A stretch of DNA of 64,000 bases from Pseudomonas cichorii (GCF_018343775.1 NZ_CP074349.1:3710001-3774000), one strand, 5' to 3'; counted from the stretch's first letter, positions 47,401 to 59,757 are shown. Notes: generated by a model from the letters alone, not told the origin. Numbers and translations are program-made.

Positions 47401-50400
47401 CTCCTGCTCGCTCTGCGCCACATCGCGCCAGTCCAGATAATCGATCGGCGTGTTGCCGGGTTTGTGAATGACTTGCAGCATGGTTTCGCCGATATCCCAG
47501 CAGAACGAGGCACGCAGGGCTTCGTGACGGGCAATGACCGCCTGCCAGGCCTGGGCGAAACGTTGCGGGTCCAGCTCGCTGTTGATGCGATAGCGATCCT
47601 GCATGTAATACAGGCCGGTGCCCGGTTCCAGCAGGGTGTGCAGCAACATGCCCTCCTGCATCGGAGTCAGCGGGTAGACATCTTCGATATGCGCTGCCGG
47701 TACCGGCAGCGCATCCAGATGCGCCTGATCCAGAGCGGCCAGCGGGAAATCCGAAGGTGTCAGGCCGCCGCTGCCGTCTGCCAGACAATGGGCAATCAGC
47801 GCCTGCAACTGCGCCAGATAAGCCTGCGCCAGTTCGGTGATGGCCTGGGTCTGGTAACGCTCTCCACTGAACGTCCAGCGCAGCACCAGTTCGCCGCCGT
47901 ACACCTGACTGTCGATGCTCAGTTCGTTTGGCAACGGTGCATGGGCGTCATGGGCCGCACCCGCCGACTCATCCAGCGGACGGAACAAGGCATCGCTGCC
48001 AAAGCTCTGGTCGAACTGCCCCAAGTAGTTGAAAGTGATCGGCGCGACCGGCAAGGCTTGCATTGCAGCGCGGCTGTTGCCATCGGCCAGATAACGCAGC
48101 ACGCCATAACCCAGGCCCTTGTGAGGGACCTGACGCAACTGCTCCTTGATCGCCTTGATCGATGCGCCCGGCCCATCCTCGTCGGCCAATCCGGGCGTCA
48201 GGCGCAGCGGATAGGCGCTGGTGAACCAGCCCACGGTGCGGGTCAGGTCGATTTCGTCGAACAGGGTTTCGCGGCCATGGCCTTCGAGCTGAATCAACGC
48301 CGACGCCTGCCCGCTCCAGCGGCAGACCACCTGTGCCAGCGCGGTCAGCAGCAAATCGTTGACCTGAGTCCGATAAGCGCTCGGCGCCTGTTGCAGCAAC
48401 TGTCGGGTGCTTTGCGTATCCAGACGCACACTGACGGTCTGTGCATGAATATTCTGCTGCCCGCCCTGCGGATTATCGCAAGGCAATTCAGCCCCCGGCC
48501 CGCTGAGCTGACGCTGCCACCAGGCAAGTTCTTCGCGCAAGGATTCGCTACCGGCGTAAGCCTGTAGACGCCCGGCCCAGTCACGGAAGGCACTGGTCTT
48601 GGCTGGCAGTTTGACGAGTGCGGCATCGACAAGCTGGCGATAGGCGACTTGCAGATCGTCCAGCAGCACGCGCCATGAAACACCATCGACAACCAAGTGG
48701 TGAATGACCATCAACAGGCGCTGCTGGCCCTGCGGCCCATCCACCAGCAAGGCACGCAACAGCGGGCCGCCTTGCAGATCCAGGCTGCGCTGGGTGTCCG
48801 CAAACAGTGCGGCGCACTCGCTCATGTCCGAAACACGCGCTTGCAGCAGCAGGCTTTCACCGGTGACAGCACGGTGCTCGGCCTTCCATTTTCCGGCGTT
48901 GTCCCGGAAGCTCAGGCGCAAGGCATCGTGCTGTTCAAGAATCGCCAGCAGCGCCTGCTCAAGATAACGAGGCTCCAGGGCCGTGGTCGGCTCCAGCACC
49001 AGCGCCTGATTCCAGTGCTGGCGCTCAGGGATCGGCGTCTCGAAGAACCAGTGCTGAATCGGCGTCAGGGCCGATTCGCCGGTCAGCAGACCTTGCTCGG
49101 CCTGAACCAGCTTACTGGTGGTGGCCACGGCGGCCAGGGTCTGAACGGTCTGGTGCTGGAACAGGTCGCGAGGACTGAAATGAATCCCGGCCTGACGCGC
49201 ACGGCTGACCACCTGGATCGACAGGATCGAATCGCCGCCCAACTCGAAGAAGTTGTCGTTGAGGCCGACTTTTTCCACGTTCAACACCGCGCACCAGATA
49301 CCCGCCAGGGTCTGCTCCAGTTCGCTGGTCGGTGCCACATAACTCTGACGATTGAGTTCCGGGTCCGGCGCTGGCAAGGCGCGGCGGTCGAGCTTGCCGT
49401 TGGCGGTCAGCGGCATGCTGTCCAGCAGGATCAGATGCGCAGGCACCATGTAATCCGGCAGTTGCGTCTTCAGATGCGCCTTGAGCGACTCGCGCAGTTG
49501 TGCCTGTTGCTCCTCGCCCTGCCCAACCACATCAGTGACCAGATAACCGGCCAGTTGCTTGCCCGCTGGCGTATCCAGCGCCAGCACCACGGCTTCGCGG
49601 ATGGCTTCGTGTTCCAGCAGGCGGGTTTCGATTTCGCCCAGTTCGATACGGAAACCGCGAATCTTCACCTGATGGTCGATCCGGCCCAGGTACTCCACCA
49701 GGCCATCGGCACGCTGGCGCACCAGATCGCCGGTGCGATACAGACGCCCGCCATTGCCACTGAACGGATCGGCGACAAAACGCTCGGCGGTCATCGCCGC
49801 CCGCTCGTGGTAACCCTGAGCAAGGCCGGCGCCGCCGACATACAGTTCACCGGTCGCCCCTTGGGGCACCAACGCCAGATCGGCATCGAGGATATACGCC
49901 ACCCGAGCGCCCACCACGCTGCCGATCGGCACGCTGGCTTCGCCCTCTTCCAGCCAGGCCGGTGCCAGACTGGCCAGCGGCATGACCACGGTTTCAGTCG
50001 GACCATAGGCGTTGAAGAACAGCTCAGGCTTGAACACCGCCCGAATACGCTGCAAATGCTCACCGGTCAGCGCCTCGCCACCGGTAATACACATGCGCAC
50101 CGGCAACGTCTGGCCCTGAGTCGAAAGCCATTGCGCCAACTGGCTGCCATAGCTTGGGGTGAAACCGAGAATGTTCACGTGCTGGCTGCGGATCAGTTCG
50201 CAGATTTCTTCGGCGTCCCACTGCACCTGGGCACGCAAGACCACCCGCGCCCCGCTGAGCAGTGGCACCAGCAGACGCTCGGTGGCCGCGTCGAAGTTGA
50301 TGGAATAGAAGTGCAACTCACAGTCATCGGGACGCATCTCGAAGCGGCGAATCACCGCCTGACAATGCATCGCGATTTCACCGTGGGACACCACCACGCC

Positions 50401-53400
50401 CTTTGGCTTGCCGGTGGAGCCGGAGGTGTAAATCAAGTACGCCTGATGCTGCGGCAGGCTGATGAACGGCAACTCGCTCGCCGGGTAAGCAGCCAGCGCG
50501 GGCAAGTCATCTTCCAGGCACCAGCGACCGACGCCTGCAGGCAGTTCGCCCAAGGCCTCAAACAAGGCAGCATGGCTCAACAGCAGACCGACGCCGCTGT
50601 CTTCGATCATGTATTGCAGGCGCTCCAGCGGGTACTCCGGGTCCAGCGGCACATAGGCGCCACCGGCCTTGAGGATCGCCAGCAGGCCGACCACCATGTC
50701 CAGCGAGCGCTCCAGCGCCAGGCCGACACGCACGTGCGGGCCAACACCACGCTCGCGCAGCATCCAGGCCAGACGATTGGCGCGGCCATCCAGTTCGGCA
50801 TAGCTCAGGGTTTCACCGGCGAAGGTCAAAGCCGGTGCGCTCGGGCGTGCTTTGGCCTGTTCGGCAAACAGGCTGTGGATGCACTGATCCAGACGCTGCT
50901 CACCCGCCTCGACACCCAAGCTGTCGAGCAACTGCTGACGCTCGGCGTCCTGCAACAGCGGCAGTTCGCTCAAGCGCTGCGCCGGATCGGCCAGCAAGGC
51001 TTGCAGCAGGTTGAGCAAGTGCCCGGCCATTTGCGCGATGCGCGGCTCGTCGAACAGATCGGTGCTGTAGGTCAGGCAGCAACCCAGGCGATGATCCAGT
51101 TCGGTGACTTCCAGGTTCAAGTCGAACTTGGTGGCCCGGGCATCGTTGACCAGGTATTCGACAGTCATGCCGGCCAGTTCGCGGCTCTGCTGGAACTCCC
51201 AGCGCTGCACGTTGCACATCACCTGGAACAGCGGGTTATAAGCCGCGCTGCGTGGAGGTTGCAGGGCTTCTACCAGATGATCGAACGGCAAGTCCTGATG
51301 GGACTGACCTTCGATGACCGTGTGACGAACCTGCTCGAACAGTTGCTCGACGCACATTTGCCCGTCGAGCTGGACGCGCAGCACCTGGGTATTGAGGAAT
51401 GCACCAATCAACCCTTCGCTTTCCGGACGAATCCGGTTGGCCACCGGAGCGCCGATGCGCAGATCGTTCTGGCCGCTGTAACGGTAGAGCAGCACCGCCA
51501 GGGTGGCGGTCATGGTCATGAACAGGGTCAAGCCATGGCTGGCGTTGAAAGCCCGCACGCGGGCGGCCAGTTCATCGCTCAGGTCGAAACGATACAGCTC
51601 GCCCTTGTGGCTCTGCACCGGCGGACGCGGACGGTCGCTCGGCAATTCCAGCAGCGGATGCTCGTTGCCCAGTTGCGCCGTCCAGTAATCCAGTTGGCGC
51701 TGACGCTCACCCGCTTCCATCCACTGACGCTGCCAGACGCTGTAATCCAGGTATTGCACCGCCAGGGGTTCCAGCGGCGAAGCACGGCCTTCAAGAAAGG
51801 CTTCGTACAGCAGGCCCAGTTCACGGGCAAAGATATCCATCGCCCAGCCTTCGGTGACGATGTGGTGCAAGGTCAGCACGAAGTAGTGTTCCAGCTCGCC
51901 AGCACGGACCATGCTGGCACGCAGCAGCGGGCCGGTTTCCAGATCGAAAGGCGTGTGCGCCTCGCTGTCAGCGAATGCTTGCAAGCGACGCTGACGAGCG
52001 TCACCTTGCAGCGCCGAGAAATCCTGCCACTGCATGCGCAGGCCGGTTTCCTCGGAGACTTTCTGGCAAGCCACGCCGTTGATGCTCGGGAAGGTGGTGC
52101 GCAGGGTTTCGTGGCGCAGGATCAAGGCTTGCAGTGCGGCCTCGAAGCACTCGATATTCAGCACGCCATTCAGGCGCGCCATACCGCCTACGTTATAGGC
52201 CGGGCTGTCCGGTTCCATCTGCCACAGGAACCACATGCGCTGCTGGGAATAGGACAGCGGCACTGGCTGGTTGCGGTCGATCCGGGCAATCGGCTGCTGG
52301 CTGTTGCGGGCACCGGACGCCTGAATGGCCTGGACCTGCTCGACAAACGCTCCCAGCTCACTGGCCTCGAACAGCGCCCGCAACGGCAGCTCGATATCGC
52401 AGGCCTGACGCACCCTGGAGATGATCTGGGTGGCCAGCAACGAGTGTCCGCCCAAGGCAAAGAAGTCATCGCGCAAACCAATGCGCGGCACGCCCAGGAC
52501 TTCGCGCCAGATACTAGCGACCTGTTTTTGCAGCTCCGTTTCGGGCTCGACGTGTTCACGGCTCTGCCAGACCGGCTCGGGCAAGGCGCGGCGATCCAGT
52601 TTGCCGCTGGGGCTCAACGGCATGCTGTCCAGACGCACCAGTTGCGCAGGGACCATGTACTCAGGCAGTTCAAGGGCCAGGGAAGACTTGATGCGCTCGA
52701 TCTGCCCGGCCTCGGCGTCCTGTTCCAGCGCTGCCGTGTAGTAACCGATCAGTTGCGGGCCAGCGGCGGTTTCCCGCACCAGCACCGCAGCCTGCCCAAC
52801 GCCTTCTTGAGCCAGCAGACGGGCTTCGATTTCCTGAGGCTCGACCCGAAAGCCACGCAGTTTGACCTGCTGGTCCAGACGCCCCAGATACTCCAGCGAA
52901 CCGTCCGCCGCCCAGCGCACCAGGTCGCCGGTGCGGTACAGACGTGCGCCCTCTTCGCCCAGCGGATCGACGACAAAACGCTCGGCCGTCAGCCCCGGAC
53001 GCCCGAGATAGCCGCGAGCCAGACCGACACCGCCGATGCACAACTCACCGGCCACGCCACGGGGCAGCGGGTTCAGGTCGCTGTCCAGAACCCGGCACAG
53101 CACGTTGCCCAGCGGACGGCCAATCGGCGAGCGCTCGCCATCCGCCAACTGACAGTGCCAGTGAGTGACGTTGATCGCGGTTTCAGTCGGGCCATAACGG
53201 TTGTGCAGTTGCACATTCGGCAGTTGCTCCAGCACCCGGTTGCGCAGTTCGGCAGGCAAGGCTTCACCGCCGGAAAACAGACGACGCAGGCTGCTGCACT
53301 GTTGCGCCAGCGGCTCATCGATGAACAGTTGCAGCAGCGGCGGCACGAAATGCAGCGTGGTGACGCCGTATTCCTTGATGCGTTGGGCAATGCGATGCGG

Positions 53401-56400
53401 ATCGCGATGCTCGCCGGGATCGGCCAGCAACAGACGACAGCCCGTAATCAGCGGCCAGAAGCACTCCCACACCGAAACGTCGAAACTGATCGGTGCCTTC
53501 TGCATCAGCACATCGGTTTCGTCCAGTGCGTAAGTGGCCTGCATCCATTGCAGACGCTCGGCCAGTGCGGCATGGGTGTTGCCCACTCCCTTGGGTTGGC
53601 CGGTAGAGCCGGAGGTGTAGATCACGTACGCCAGGTTATCGCCATGCAGGTGCAGGCCCGGCGCGCTGACGGGCCAGTTTTCCAGGTGCAAGGTGTCCAT
53701 GACGATGGTGCTGACGCCTTCGGCGCTCGGCAGATCGCCCAGCAAATGGCTTTGGGTCAGCAGCAACGCAACGCCGCTGTCGGCGAGCATGTAGGTCAGT
53801 CGCTCGGTCGGGTAATCCGGGTCCAGCGGTACATAGGCGCCGCCAGCCTTGAGGATCGCCAGCAGGCCGATCAGCAGTTGCGGCGAGCGCTCGGCGGCAA
53901 TCGCCACCTTGACGTCCGGGCCGACGCCCTTGTCGCGCAGGTAGTGGGCCAGACGGTTGGCCTGGGCATGCAGGCTGGCAAAGTCGAGGCTGCCGCCGTC
54001 CCACATCAGGGCAATACGTTCCGGGGTCTGGCGGGCCTGAAGGTTCAGAAGCTCCGGCAACCATTGTTCGGCAGGTGCGCAAGGCGCAGCGCCCCAACGG
54101 ACCTGCTCGGCCAGATCCTCGGCGCAGAGCAACTGCACATCGCCCAGAACGATCTCGGCCTGCTCGCAGACTTGAGTCAACAGACGCACGAACTGTGCGG
54201 CCATGCGCACGATGGTTTCGCGCTCGAACAGCTCGTCAGCATAGTCGAAGGACAGGTTCAGCCGACCGTTGCGGTCCTCTTCACTGTGCAATTGCAGGTC
54301 GAACTTGGCTTCACGGCTGTGCCACGGCAGTTCTTCGGCCAGCAAACCCGGCAGACGCCGCAAGGCGCTCAGATCCCGCTGCTGATGGTTGAACAGAACC
54401 TGAAACAGACCCTGCTCACGGGCCTGCGGGAACGCCTCGACCAGTTGATCGAACGGCAGGTCCTGATTGGCCTGGGCTTCCAGCGCCGCCTGACGGGTTT
54501 GTGCCAGCAGCGAGGAAAATGGCAGGCGCGAATCCAGTTGCGCCCGCAGCACCAGGGTGTTGATGAAGAAACCGATCAGGCCCTGGGTTTCATGGCGCGG
54601 CCGGTTGGCGCCAGGCACGCCGATACGAATATCGTTCTGCCCGCTGTAGCGATGCAGCAGGCTCTGGAAACCGGCGAGCAGCAGCATGAACGGGGTCGAC
54701 TGATAAGCCTGGGCGGCCTGTTTTACTGCGGCGCTCAACTCGTTGCTCAGGCGCAGGCTGTAACGCGAAGCGCTGTGTTGCTTGCGGGCCGAACGCGGAT
54801 GATCGGTGGCCAGAGTCAGGGCTGGCTGCTCGTCACCCAGTTGCGCCTTCCAGTAATCCATTTGACGCTGAGCCTCGCCCCGGCCCAGCCATTCACGCTG
54901 CCAGTGGCCGTAATCGGCATAACGCAACGACAGCGGCGCCAACTCCAGTGGCTGCCCCTGAATGGCAGCGGCGTAGAGGCGCGAGAACTCGTCGATCAGC
55001 ACATTCAGCGACCATCCATCGGCCACGATGTGATGCAGCGTGACCAGCAATTGATGCTCTTCATCGTCCAGCTTCACCAGCGTGACGCGCAGCAACGGGC
55101 CAGTTTGCAGATCGAAAGGCAGGCGTGCCTGTTCTTCGCGGATAGCCTGGGCACGGGCCTGACGCTCTTCGCCGGACAGGTCGCTGATATCGATCACCTG
55201 CAACGAAAACTCGCTGACCGGATCGATACGCTGCAAGGCCACGCCGTCCTGCTCGTAAAAACGGGTGCGCAGGGACTCATGGCGTTCGATCAGGCGCTGG
55301 AAGCTGCTGCGCAGCGCCGTGATATCAAGTTCGCCCCGCAGGTGCAGGCCACCGGGAATGTTGTAGGCGCTGCCTTGCGGGTCCATTTGCCAGAGGAACC
55401 ACAAGCGGTTCTGGGCCAGGGATTGCGGCAGCGCATCGGTGCCCGGCAAGCGGGCAATGCTGTCTTGTGTCTGGCCATCGCGTTGCAGCACTTCGATCTG
55501 TGCAACCAGCGCCGCCAGGGTCGGAGCTTCAAACAACAGGCGCAGGTTCAGTTCGATACCCAGCGCTTCACGCAAACTGGCGACCACCTGAGTCGCGACA
55601 ATCGAGTTACCGCCCAGCAGGAAGAAGTGATCATCGGCGGCCACCTCTTCCAGTTGCAGGTGTTCACACCAGATTTTCGCCACCTGCGCCTGTAGATTGG
55701 AGCTGGAAGCCGAAGCCGCTTCCTTGGCAGCCACGATGCTTTCCGGGAAGACCGCATAACTGTCCAGGCTGCCGTCGGCCAGTCGGGTGCGGCAGGCGGA
55801 ACGTTGCAGTTTGCCGCTGGAGGTCTTGGGCAAGGCACCCGGATTGAGCAGCACCACCACGCTCGGTGCTTCCTGGAAGGCCTCGGCAACAGCCTGACGA
55901 ATCATCTTGATCAGCGTCTCGGGAGCCAGGCTTTTCTGCACGCTGCGGCTGACTTCTGCCGCGATGCCAATGCCTTCGTTGCCCTGCTGGGTCACGGCGA
56001 ACGCGGCAATCCGGCCTTTACGCACCACATCGACGTCACGCTCGACAGCCTTTTCGATGTCCTGCGGGTACAGGTTATGGCCACGCACGATCAGCATGTC
56101 TTTCAAGCGACCGGTGATATACAGCTCGCCATGGCGCAGGAAACCCAGGTCGCCGGTGCGCAGCCAGGTACGGCCTTCATGCTCGACGAAAGACTTGGCC
56201 GTGGCTTCGGGGTTACGCCAGTAACCGTGGGCGATGCTCGGGCCACAGGCCCAGATTTCACCGATGCTGTTTTCACCCAGTACGGCAAGGGTCTGGGGAT
56301 CGGCAATCAGCACGCCGTGTTCAGGCTGGCTGGTGCCGCAACTCATGACCGGATTGCCATCGCCCGGTTCGGCCACATTGCGCGCCAGGGCGCGTTCATC

Positions 56401-57450
56401 CAGACGCAAGGACGGAATGCCCTTGCCACGCTGACCACCCGCCACGAACAGCGTCGCTTCGGCCAGACCATAGGAAGCGAAGAAGCTGTCCGGGGTAAAA
56501 CCGCAAACAGCGAACTTTTCGGCGAAGCTGTCCAGGCTGTCCTGACGAATCGGCTCGGAGCCTGAATAGGCCACGCGCCAGCGGCTGAGGTCCAGACGCG
56601 CCAGCGCCGAATCGCTGACCCGCGAACTGCACAACTGATAGGCGAAATCCGGGCCGCCGCTGATGGTGCCGCCGTACTCGCTGATCGCTTCCAGCCAGCG
56701 CAGCGGCCGGGTCAGGAAATAGGCTGGCGCCATGAGCACACAAGGCACGCCGCTGAAAATCGGTTGCAGCAAGCCGCCGATCAAGCCCATGTCGTGGTAT
56801 AGCGGCAGCCAGCTGACAATCACGTCATCGGGGTTGAGATCGATCCCGAAGCCGTGGCGGATCAACCGTTCGTTAGCGACCAGATTGCCATGGCTCACCT
56901 GAACGCCCTTGGGCAAAGCAGTTGAGCCTGAGGTGTATTGCAGGAAAGCGATATCGTCGCTATTCAGGGCAGGTCCCTGCCAGCCTTCGGCAATTGCGTT
57001 GTCGAGGGTGTCGACGCACAACAGTTGCGGGGCATTGGCATCCGCCAGCTCATCCATTTGCAGCAAGGCCGTGCGCAGGTCCGAGCCGGTCAACAGCAGG
57101 CGCGGCTCGGCATCGGCGATGATCGACAGCAGACGCTCCTGGTGATGACGACGATTGGATTCCGGCGGATAGGCCGGCACCGCAATCACACCGGCATACA
57201 GGCAGCCAAAGAATGCTGCCACGTAATCCGGCCCGCTGTGGAACAACAGAATCGCACGATCACCCGGCTCGGCTCGGGCTTTCAGCGCGGCGGCGATGGT
57301 CCGCGCACGCCGGTCCAGATCACGGTAGGTCAGCACGATGCCCTGATCTTTTTCGTCAGTGAGAAAACGCAGGGCCAGGTGGTCCGGCGTCTGCTCGGCG
57401 CGACGCTGAAGGGCTTGCGCCAGGGTATCGGGGAGTTCAAACGCATCCAT
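44446..57450 (-). CDS. pvdL: Pyoverdine chromophore peptide synthetase PvdL
   Basis: Giant NRPS of 4334 residues: fatty-acyl-AMP ligase (1-580), T (GGNS near 617), C (677-1110, HHIVADG), A1 (1130-1620), T (near 1670), C (1733-2170), A2 (2190-2690), T (GGDS near 2740), E (2795-3230, HHLVVDG), C (3257-3700, HHILIDA), A3 (3727-4220), T (GGHS near 4270). It starts every pyoverdine by loading a fatty acid, then L-Glu, D-Tyr and L-Dab, which later form the chromophore. The A3 pocket D-I-W-E-L-T-A-D-D is a Dab code. A1 (D-V-W-H-F-G-R-I-N) and A2 (D-A-E-G-I-G-A-V-M) are assigned Glu and Tyr by architecture, not by codes I can name. The second C domain has HHIVTEG, with Glu in place of the usual Asp. 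ATG at 57450 follows AGGAA. Confidence 0.96.
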   Translation of the reverse strand: MDAFELPDTLAQALQRRAEQTPDHLALRFLTDEKDQGIVLTYRDLDRRARTIAAALKARAEPGDRAILLFHSGPDYVAAFFGCLYAGVIAVPAYPPESNRRHHQERLLSIIADAEPRLLLTGSDLRTALLQMDELADANAPQLLCVDTLDNAIAEGWQGPALNSDDIAFLQYTSGSTALPKGVQVSHGNLVANERLIRHGFGIDLNPDDVIVSWLPLYHDMGLIGGLLQPIFSGVPCVLMAPAYFLTRPLRWLEAISEYGGTISGGPDFAYQLCSSRVSDSALARLDLSRWRVAYSGSEPIRQDSLDSFAEKFAVCGFTPDSFFASYGLAEATLFVAGGQRGKGIPSLRLDERALARNVAEPGDGNPVMSCGTSQPEHGVLIADPQTLAVLGENSIGEIWACGPSIAHGYWRNPEATAKSFVEHEGRTWLRTGDLGFLRHGELYITGRLKDMLIVRGHNLYPQDIEKAVERDVDVVRKGRIAAFAVTQQGNEGIGIAAEVSRSVQKSLAPETLIKMIRQAVAEAFQEAPSVVVLLNPGALPKTSSGKLQRSACRTRLADGSLDSYAVFPESIVAAKEAASASSSNLQAQVAKIWCEHLQLEEVAADDHFFLLGGNSIVATQVVASLREALGIELNLRLLFEAPTLAALVAQIEVLQRDGQTQDSIARLPGTDALPQSLAQNRLWFLWQMDPQGSAYNIPGGLHLRGELDITALRSSFQRLIERHESLRTRFYEQDGVALQRIDPVSEFSLQVIDISDLSGEERQARAQAIREEQARLPFDLQTGPLLRVTLVKLDDEEHQLLVTLHHIVADGWSLNVLIDEFSRLYAAAIQGQPLELAPLSLRYADYGHWQREWLGRGEAQRQMDYWKAQLGDEQPALTLATDHPRSARKQHSASRYSLRLSNELSAAVKQAAQAYQSTPFMLLLAGFQSLLHRYSGQNDIRIGVPGANRPRHETQGLIGFFINTLVLRAQLDSRLPFSSLLAQTRQAALEAQANQDLPFDQLVEAFPQAREQGLFQVLFNHQQRDLSALRRLPGLLAEELPWHSREAKFDLQLHSEEDRNGRLNLSFDYADELFERETIVRMAAQFVRLLTQVCEQAEIVLGDVQLLCAEDLAEQVRWGAAPCAPAEQWLPELLNLQARQTPERIALMWDGGSLDFASLHAQANRLAHYLRDKGVGPDVKVAIAAERSPQLLIGLLAILKAGGAYVPLDPDYPTERLTYMLADSGVALLLTQSHLLGDLPSAEGVSTIVMDTLHLENWPVSAPGLHLHGDNLAYVIYTSGSTGQPKGVGNTHAALAERLQWMQATYALDETDVLMQKAPISFDVSVWECFWPLITGCRLLLADPGEHRDPHRIAQRIKEYGVTTLHFVPPLLQLFIDEPLAQQCSSLRRLFSGGEALPAELRNRVLEQLPNVQLHNRYGPTETAINVTHWHCQLADGERSPIGRPLGNVLCRVLDSDLNPLPRGVAGELCIGGVGLARGYLGRPGLTAERFVVDPLGEEGARLYRTGDLVRWAADGSLEYLGRLDQQVKLRGFRVEPQEIEARLLAQEGVGQAAVLVRETAAGPQLIGYYTAALEQDAEAGQIERIKSSLALELPEYMVPAQLVRLDSMPLSPSGKLDRRALPEPVWQSREHVEPETELQKQVASIWREVLGVPRIGLRDDFFALGGHSLLATQIISRVRQACDIELPLRALFEASELGAFVEQVQAIQASGARNSQQPIARIDRNQPVPLSYSQQRMWFLWQMEPDSPAYNVGGMARLNGVLNIECFEAALQALILRHETLRTTFPSINGVACQKVSEETGLRMQWQDFSALQGDARQRRLQAFADSEAHTPFDLETGPLLRASMVRAGELEHYFVLTLHHIVTEGWAMDIFARELGLLYEAFLEGRASPLEPLAVQYLDYSVWQRQWMEAGERQRQLDYWTAQLGNEHPLLELPSDRPRPPVQSHKGELYRFDLSDELAARVRAFNASHGLTLFMTMTATLAVLLYRYSGQNDLRIGAPVANRIRPESEGLIGAFLNTQVLRVQLDGQMCVEQLFEQVRHTVIEGQSHQDLPFDHLVEALQPPRSAAYNPLFQVMCNVQRWEFQQSRELAGMTVEYLVNDARATKFDLNLEVTELDHRLGCCLTYSTDLFDEPRIAQMAGHLLNLLQALLADPAQRLSELPLLQDAERQQLLDSLGVEAGEQRLDQCIHSLFAEQAKARPSAPALTFAGETLSYAELDGRANRLAWMLRERGVGPHVRVGLALERSLDMVVGLLAILKAGGAYVPLDPEYPLERLQYMIEDSGVGLLLSHAALFEALGELPAGVGRWCLEDDLPALAAYPASELPFISLPQHQAYLIYTSGSTGKPKGVVVSHGEIAMHCQAVIRRFEMRPDDCELHFYSINFDAATERLLVPLLSGARVVLRAQVQWDAEEICELIRSQHVNILGFTPSYGSQLAQWLSTQGQTLPVRMCITGGEALTGEHLQRIRAVFKPELFFNAYGPTETVVMPLASLAPAWLEEGEASVPIGSVVGARVAYILDADLALVPQGATGELYVGGAGLAQGYHERAAMTAERFVADPFSGNGGRLYRTGDLVRQRADGLVEYLGRIDHQVKIRGFRIELGEIETRLLEHEAIREAVVLALDTPAGKQLAGYLVTDVVGQGEEQQAQLRESLKAHLKTQLPDYMVPAHLILLDSMPLTANGKLDRRALPAPDPELNRQSYVAPTSELEQTLAGIWCAVLNVEKVGLNDNFFELGGDSILSIQVVSRARQAGIHFSPRDLFQHQTVQTLAAVATTSKLVQAEQGLLTGESALTPIQHWFFETPIPERQHWNQALVLEPTTALEPRYLEQALLAILEQHDALRLSFRDNAGKWKAEHRAVTGESLLLQARVSDMSECAALFADTQRSLDLQGGPLLRALLVDGPQGQQRLLMVIHHLVVDGVSWRVLLDDLQVAYRQLVDAALVKLPAKTSAFRDWAGRLQAYAGSESLREELAWWQRQLSGPGAELPCDNPQGGQQNIHAQTVSVRLDTQSTRQLLQQAPSAYRTQVNDLLLTALAQVVCRWSGQASALIQLEGHGRETLFDEIDLTRTVGWFTSAYPLRLTPGLADEDGPGASIKAIKEQLRQVPHKGLGYGVLRYLADGNSRAAMQALPVAPITFNYLGQFDQSFGSDALFRPLDESAGAAHDAHAPLPNELSIDSQVYGGELVLRWTFSGERYQTQAITELAQAYLAQLQALIAHCLADGSGGLTPSDFPLAALDQAHLDALPVPAAHIEDVYPLTPMQEGMLLHTLLEPGTGLYYMQDRYRINSELDPQRFAQAWQAVIARHEALRASFCWDIGETMLQVIHKPGNTPIDYLDWRDVAQSEQEPRLQALLKSEREAGFDLLNQPPFHLRLIRVDEARYWFMMSNHHILIDAWCRSLLMNDFFDIYTALGEGREAHLAAPPRYRDYIGWLQRRGLVQARDWWRQNLKGFERPTPIPSDRPFLREHAGDSGGMVVGDCYTRLDVADGVRLRELAQQHQLTINTFAQAAWALTLRRMSGDRDVVFGVTVAGRPVDMPQMQRTVGLFINTIALRVGLPQDDQRCSVRQWLNRLLESNMELREYEYLPLVTIQENSELPKGQPLFDSLFVFENAPVEVSVLDRAQSLNATSDSGRTHTNYPLTAVCYPGDDLGLHLSYDQRYFDETTVQGMLGEFKRLLLALIEGFHGDMSELALLSETEREFLLDGCNRSDHDYPLERSYAELFEAQVDAHPQRTVVSCLDRQYSYAELNALSNRLGHALIEAGAGFDQPIALLAERGPELLGMIIGSFKAGAGYLPLDPALPNPRLSGIIQQSRTPVLVCSAECRDQAQALLADIAEAGRPRLLVWEAVQQSELSQDNPGRYSAPDNLAYVIFTSGSTGLPKGVMVEQRGMLNNQLSKVPYLNLSDADVIAQTASQSFDISVWQFLAAPLFGARVDIVPNDIARDPQALLSHVQAQRISVLESVPSLIQGLLAEERASLDGLRWMLPTGEAMPPELASQWLQRYPDIGLVNAYGPAECSDDVAFFRVDPESTRSTYLPIGTPTDNNRLYLLDEALELVPLGAVGELCVAGTGVGRGYVSDPLRTVPVFVPNPFGATGERLYRTGDLARRRADGVLEYVGRVDHQVKIRGYRIELGEIETRLQEHEAIRESVVLDIDGPLGKVLAAYLVPRGNAQDPDLLRDELKSHLKTSLPDYMVPSHLVMLEAMPLTPNGKLDRKALPKPDVSQVQNDYVAPQSELEQQLATIWADVLKVERVGITDNFFELGGHSLLATQVVTRAQKLLQRNVPLRAMFEFNTIQGLAGHLEGLGGQKVDEQKFDRLADLMAELEGL

Positions 57451-57548
57451 GATGAGGTTCCTGCTGTATTCGGCTTGCCAAATGAGGTCTGGATTTCAAG
57501 AAAAGGCGCGCGCTGTCGGGCACAAACGCGCGTGAGGCAATCAGGGGA

Positions 57549-58307
57549 TCAACCGGCCGCCAGGGCCATTTGCCGCGCTGCGCCGTTGCGCCAGCGGGTC
57601 AGGTGCTGTTCGGCGTAACGCCGAAGGTGACGAAGCAGTTGAGCCTGCTCGTCGACCAGATAGAAGTGATGACCCTCGAACATGTCCAGGGAAAAACCGG
57701 TGCAGGTTTCTTCCTGCCAGTCGAGCAGTTCCTCCACCGTGACGCTGTCCTGCTTGCCGCCAAAGACATGGATCGGCACGCTCAACGGCTCACGCTCACC
57801 ATATTTGAAGCTGCCGCAGGCCAGGAAATCGGCGCGCAGGATAGGCAGCATCAATTGCATCAACTCATCGTTGGCAATCACGTTTTCGCTGGTGCCCTTG
57901 AGCTTGCGAAGCCGGGCGATCAGTTGCTCGTCGGTCTTGGCGATGGCGTATTCGCTGACATCACGGCGCACCGGCCCTGCGGAGGCAGACATGAACAGGA
58001 CCAGCGGCGCAGGCAGGCCACGGGCGCGCAACACATGGGCCAGTTCAAAGGTCAGCAAGGCGCCGAGGCTGTGTCCGAAAATCGCGTAGGGCTTCTCCAG
58101 TTCAACACTGATCTCGTCGGCCAGACGGTTGGCCAGCTGTACGATATCGGTCTGCAGCGGCTCGTTCATGCGCATGCCACGGCCTGGCAGTTCAAGAGGA
58201 CGAACGTTCACCCACTCCGGCAGCTTGCGCCGCCACGGGCTGTAAAACATCGCACTGGCCCCGGAAAACGGCAGACAGAACAGCGTCAGGCTCGCAGGAG
58301 TGCTCAT
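57549..58307 (-). CDS. pvdG: Type II thioesterase PvdG
   Basis: Alpha/beta hydrolase of 252 residues of the external NRPS thioesterase type, which removes misloaded groups from carrier domains. It shows FCLPFSGASAMFYSPWRR near the N-terminus, the nucleophile motif GHSLGALLTFELAH near residue 84, and the catalytic His in FEGHHFYL near the end. Two starts are possible. ATG at 58307 is preferred because it overlaps the stop of a 21-codon leader ORF (ATGA) and AGGG lies six bases before it. ATG at 58322 has no ribosome site. pvdL follows after 98 bases and is probably in the same transcript. Confidence 0.92.
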   Translation of the reverse strand: MSTPASLTLFCLPFSGASAMFYSPWRRKLPEWVNVRPLELPGRGMRMNEPLQTDIVQLANRLADEISVELEKPYAIFGHSLGALLTFELAHVLRARGLPAPLVLFMSASAGPVRRDVSEYAIAKTDEQLIARLRKLKGTSENVIANDELMQLMLPILRADFLACGSFKYGEREPLSVPIHVFGGKQDSVTVEELLDWQEETCTGFSLDMFEGHHFYLVDEQAQLLRHLRRYAEQHLTRWRNGAARQMALAAG

Positions 58308-58369
58308 ATCAGGCCCTGCCATCCGGTAAAACCGACGAAAAAGCTGCGATGCGCGCGCTCGAAACCCAT
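58304..58369 (-). CDS. Leader ORF of 21 codons, translationally coupled to pvdG
   Basis: ATG at 58369 is preceded by a perfect AGGAGG five bases upstream, the best ribosome site in this region. The predicted peptide has 21 residues, starts MGFERAH, has an aromatic middle (SFFVGF) and ends WQGLI. Its TGA overlaps the pvdG ATG. The PvdS-like box lies 59 bases before this ATG, matching the box-to-start distance seen for other genes here, so this is likely the first translated ORF of the pvdG-pvdL transcript. Whether the peptide has a function or only serves coupling cannot be told. Confidence 0.62.
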   Translation of the reverse strand: MGFERAHRSFFVGFTGWQGLI

Positions 58370-58427
58370 TGTGTCCTCCTGATCTGATCCATGGCCGCCG
58401 TCGTGGACGGGCCTGTCATCAATGAGA

Positions 58428-58452
58428 ACGGATGGCATCCGGAAATAATTAG
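58428..58452 (-). promoter_or_regulatory. Candidate PvdS box for the pvdG-pvdL unit
   Basis: On the minus strand CTAATT (58452-58447), 16 bases, then CGT (58430-58428); one difference from TAAAT. It lies between the leader ORF and the divergent pvdS promoter. Confidence 0.55.
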
Positions 58453-58527
58453 TCGCATCTGAGCCGCGCTACAAAAGTGCACAGGGGGCTAATTGCTCCC
58501 TACAGGTGCACTGATTCGATTTCGCAT

Positions 58528-58556
58528 TTGACAATTATTATCATTAAGAATAGTTT
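58528..58556 (+). promoter_or_regulatory. pvdS promoter with overlapping Fur box
   Basis: TTGACA (58528-58533), 17 bases, TAGTTT (58551-58556). The spacer holds a Fur-box match at 58530-58548 (GACAATTATTATCATTAAG) agreeing with the 19-base consensus at 14 positions by hand count. Fur-iron binding here would block pvdS when iron is plentiful. Confidence 0.8.
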
Positions 58557-58627
58557 ACCCGCCGATCAGCAGGTGCCACCCAATACGGGGACACACCTTC
58601 TCCAAGATTCGCAGCAAGGTGAATTCC

Positions 58628-59158
58628 ATGACGGAACAAGTGCTCACAAGTAAGTGTGACTCACCCTTACTCCAGGTTTTTATCGACAACTATCTGCTGT
58701 TGGTCAAAATCGCCGCCCGCATCGTTGGCTGCCGCTCACGCGCCGAAGATGTGGTGCAGGACGCATTTTTCAGATTGCGTTCCGCCCCCCAGATCACCCT
58801 TTCATTCAAGGCCCAGCTCAGCTATCTGTTCCAGATCGTGCGCAACCTGGCCATCGATCACTATCGCAAGCAGGCGCTGGAGCTCAAGTACACAGGCCCG
58901 GAAGATGAAGGCTTGAACGTGGTGGTTCAGGGTGCGTCGCCGGAAACCTCGCACATCAATTTCTCCAGCCTGGAGAAAATAGCCGACGCCCTGTCGGAGC
59001 TGCCGGCGCGTACCCGATACGCCTTCGAGATGTACCGCCTGCACGGCGTACCACAAAAGGACATCGCCAAGGAGCTGGGCGTCTCCCCTACCCTGGTGAA
59101 CTTCATGATCCGCGATGCCCTGATTCACTGCCGCAAGGTCAGCGGCGTCAGAAACTGA
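58628..59158 (+). CDS. pvdS: Iron-starvation ECF sigma factor PvdS
   Basis: ECF sigma factor of 176 residues. Region 2 spans about 15-85 (VKIAARIVGC, AEDVVQDAFFRL, YLFQIVRNLAIDHYRKQ). Region 4 spans about 115-170 (ALSELPARTRYAFEMYRL, then a helix-turn-helix IAKELGVSPTLVNFMIRDAL). It directs RNA polymerase to iron-starvation boxes of pyoverdine genes; four candidate boxes are in this window. ATG at 58628 (MTEQVL) is chosen over GTG at 58619 because AAGGTGA lies just before it and the N-terminus then matches PvdS proteins. It ends at a strong bidirectional terminator. Confidence 0.95.
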   Translation: MTEQVLTSKCDSPLLQVFIDNYLLLVKIAARIVGCRSRAEDVVQDAFFRLRSAPQITLSFKAQLSYLFQIVRNLAIDHYRKQALELKYTGPEDEGLNVVVQGASPETSHINFSSLEKIADALSELPARTRYAFEMYRLHGVPQKDIAKELGVSPTLVNFMIRDALIHCRKVSGVRN

Positions 59159-59180
59159 ATCCGTTTTCACCAACGCACAA

Positions 59181-59214
59181 AAACACATCCGGGGCAAAGG
59201 CCCCGGATGTGTTT
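59181..59214. terminator. Bidirectional terminator between pvdS and SnoaL-like gene 1
   Basis: Perfect 15-base stem (59181-59195, 59200-59214) around loop AAAG, with A/T runs on both sides. It serves the convergent pvdS and SnoaL genes. A near copy lies at 59914. Confidence 0.9.
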
Positions 59215-59235
59215 CAGGTATTCAGACTTCTTGAA

Positions 59236-59757
59236 TCAGCGGCTGACCTGGTACTCAGGCTGCACTTCCGGCATGGCCGAAGAGTGGTGGTTGAGGATTT
59301 TCCACTGCCCGTCTACACGCTCGTACAGGAAGGTGTAACGCGCCTGCACCTTGCTCTTCTTACCATCGGCAGCGGTCAGGGTGAAGGTGTAGACACCGCT
59401 GTCCATCGCTGCATCCGGGCTCAGACGGCGGATTTCGCGGTAGTTGATCTCACCGACTGGCTTGAGGGCCAGGAAGTGGTCGAAATAATCGGTGATTTCT
59501 GCAGGTGTGGCACGCACCTTGTTGGAAACCGTTGGCTGCAGAATGGCATTCGGCGCGTAGAGGCTGACCACGGTCTGCGGGTTGCCGGTTTTCAGTGCAT
59601 TGTTCCAGCGATCAAACAAACCCGAGATTTCCTGGTCTTTCACGTTGGACGGCTGCTCGGCCACCATGCGATAGGTGTAAGGAGCGGTATCTGCTGCGTG
59701 AACCAGCGGAGCACTCAGGGCAAAAAGCATGACCAGGGCGGTTTTTTTCAGTTTCAT
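59236..59757 (-). CDS. Exported SnoaL-like / DUF4440-type protein, copy 1
   Basis: Protein of 173 residues with a signal peptide (1-22, ending LVHA-AD), so likely periplasmic. The mature part has the cone-shaped SnoaL/NTF2-like layout: an N-terminal helix (EISGLFDRWNNALKTGNPQTVVSLY), then strands ending VQARYTFLYERVDGQWKILNHHSS. This pattern resembles SgcJ/EcaC-family or calcium/calmodulin-kinase-II-association-like domains. No catalytic role can be read from the sequence. AGGAG lies seven bases before the ATG. It is convergent with pvdS and is a near copy of the next gene, differing at about nine residues. Confidence 0.8.
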   Translation of the reverse strand: MKLKKTALVMLFALSAPLVHAADTAPYTYRMVAEQPSNVKDQEISGLFDRWNNALKTGNPQTVVSLYAPNAILQPTVSNKVRATPAEITDYFDHFLALKPVGEINYREIRRLSPDAAMDSGVYTFTLTAADGKKSKVQARYTFLYERVDGQWKILNHHSSAMPEVQPEYQVSR

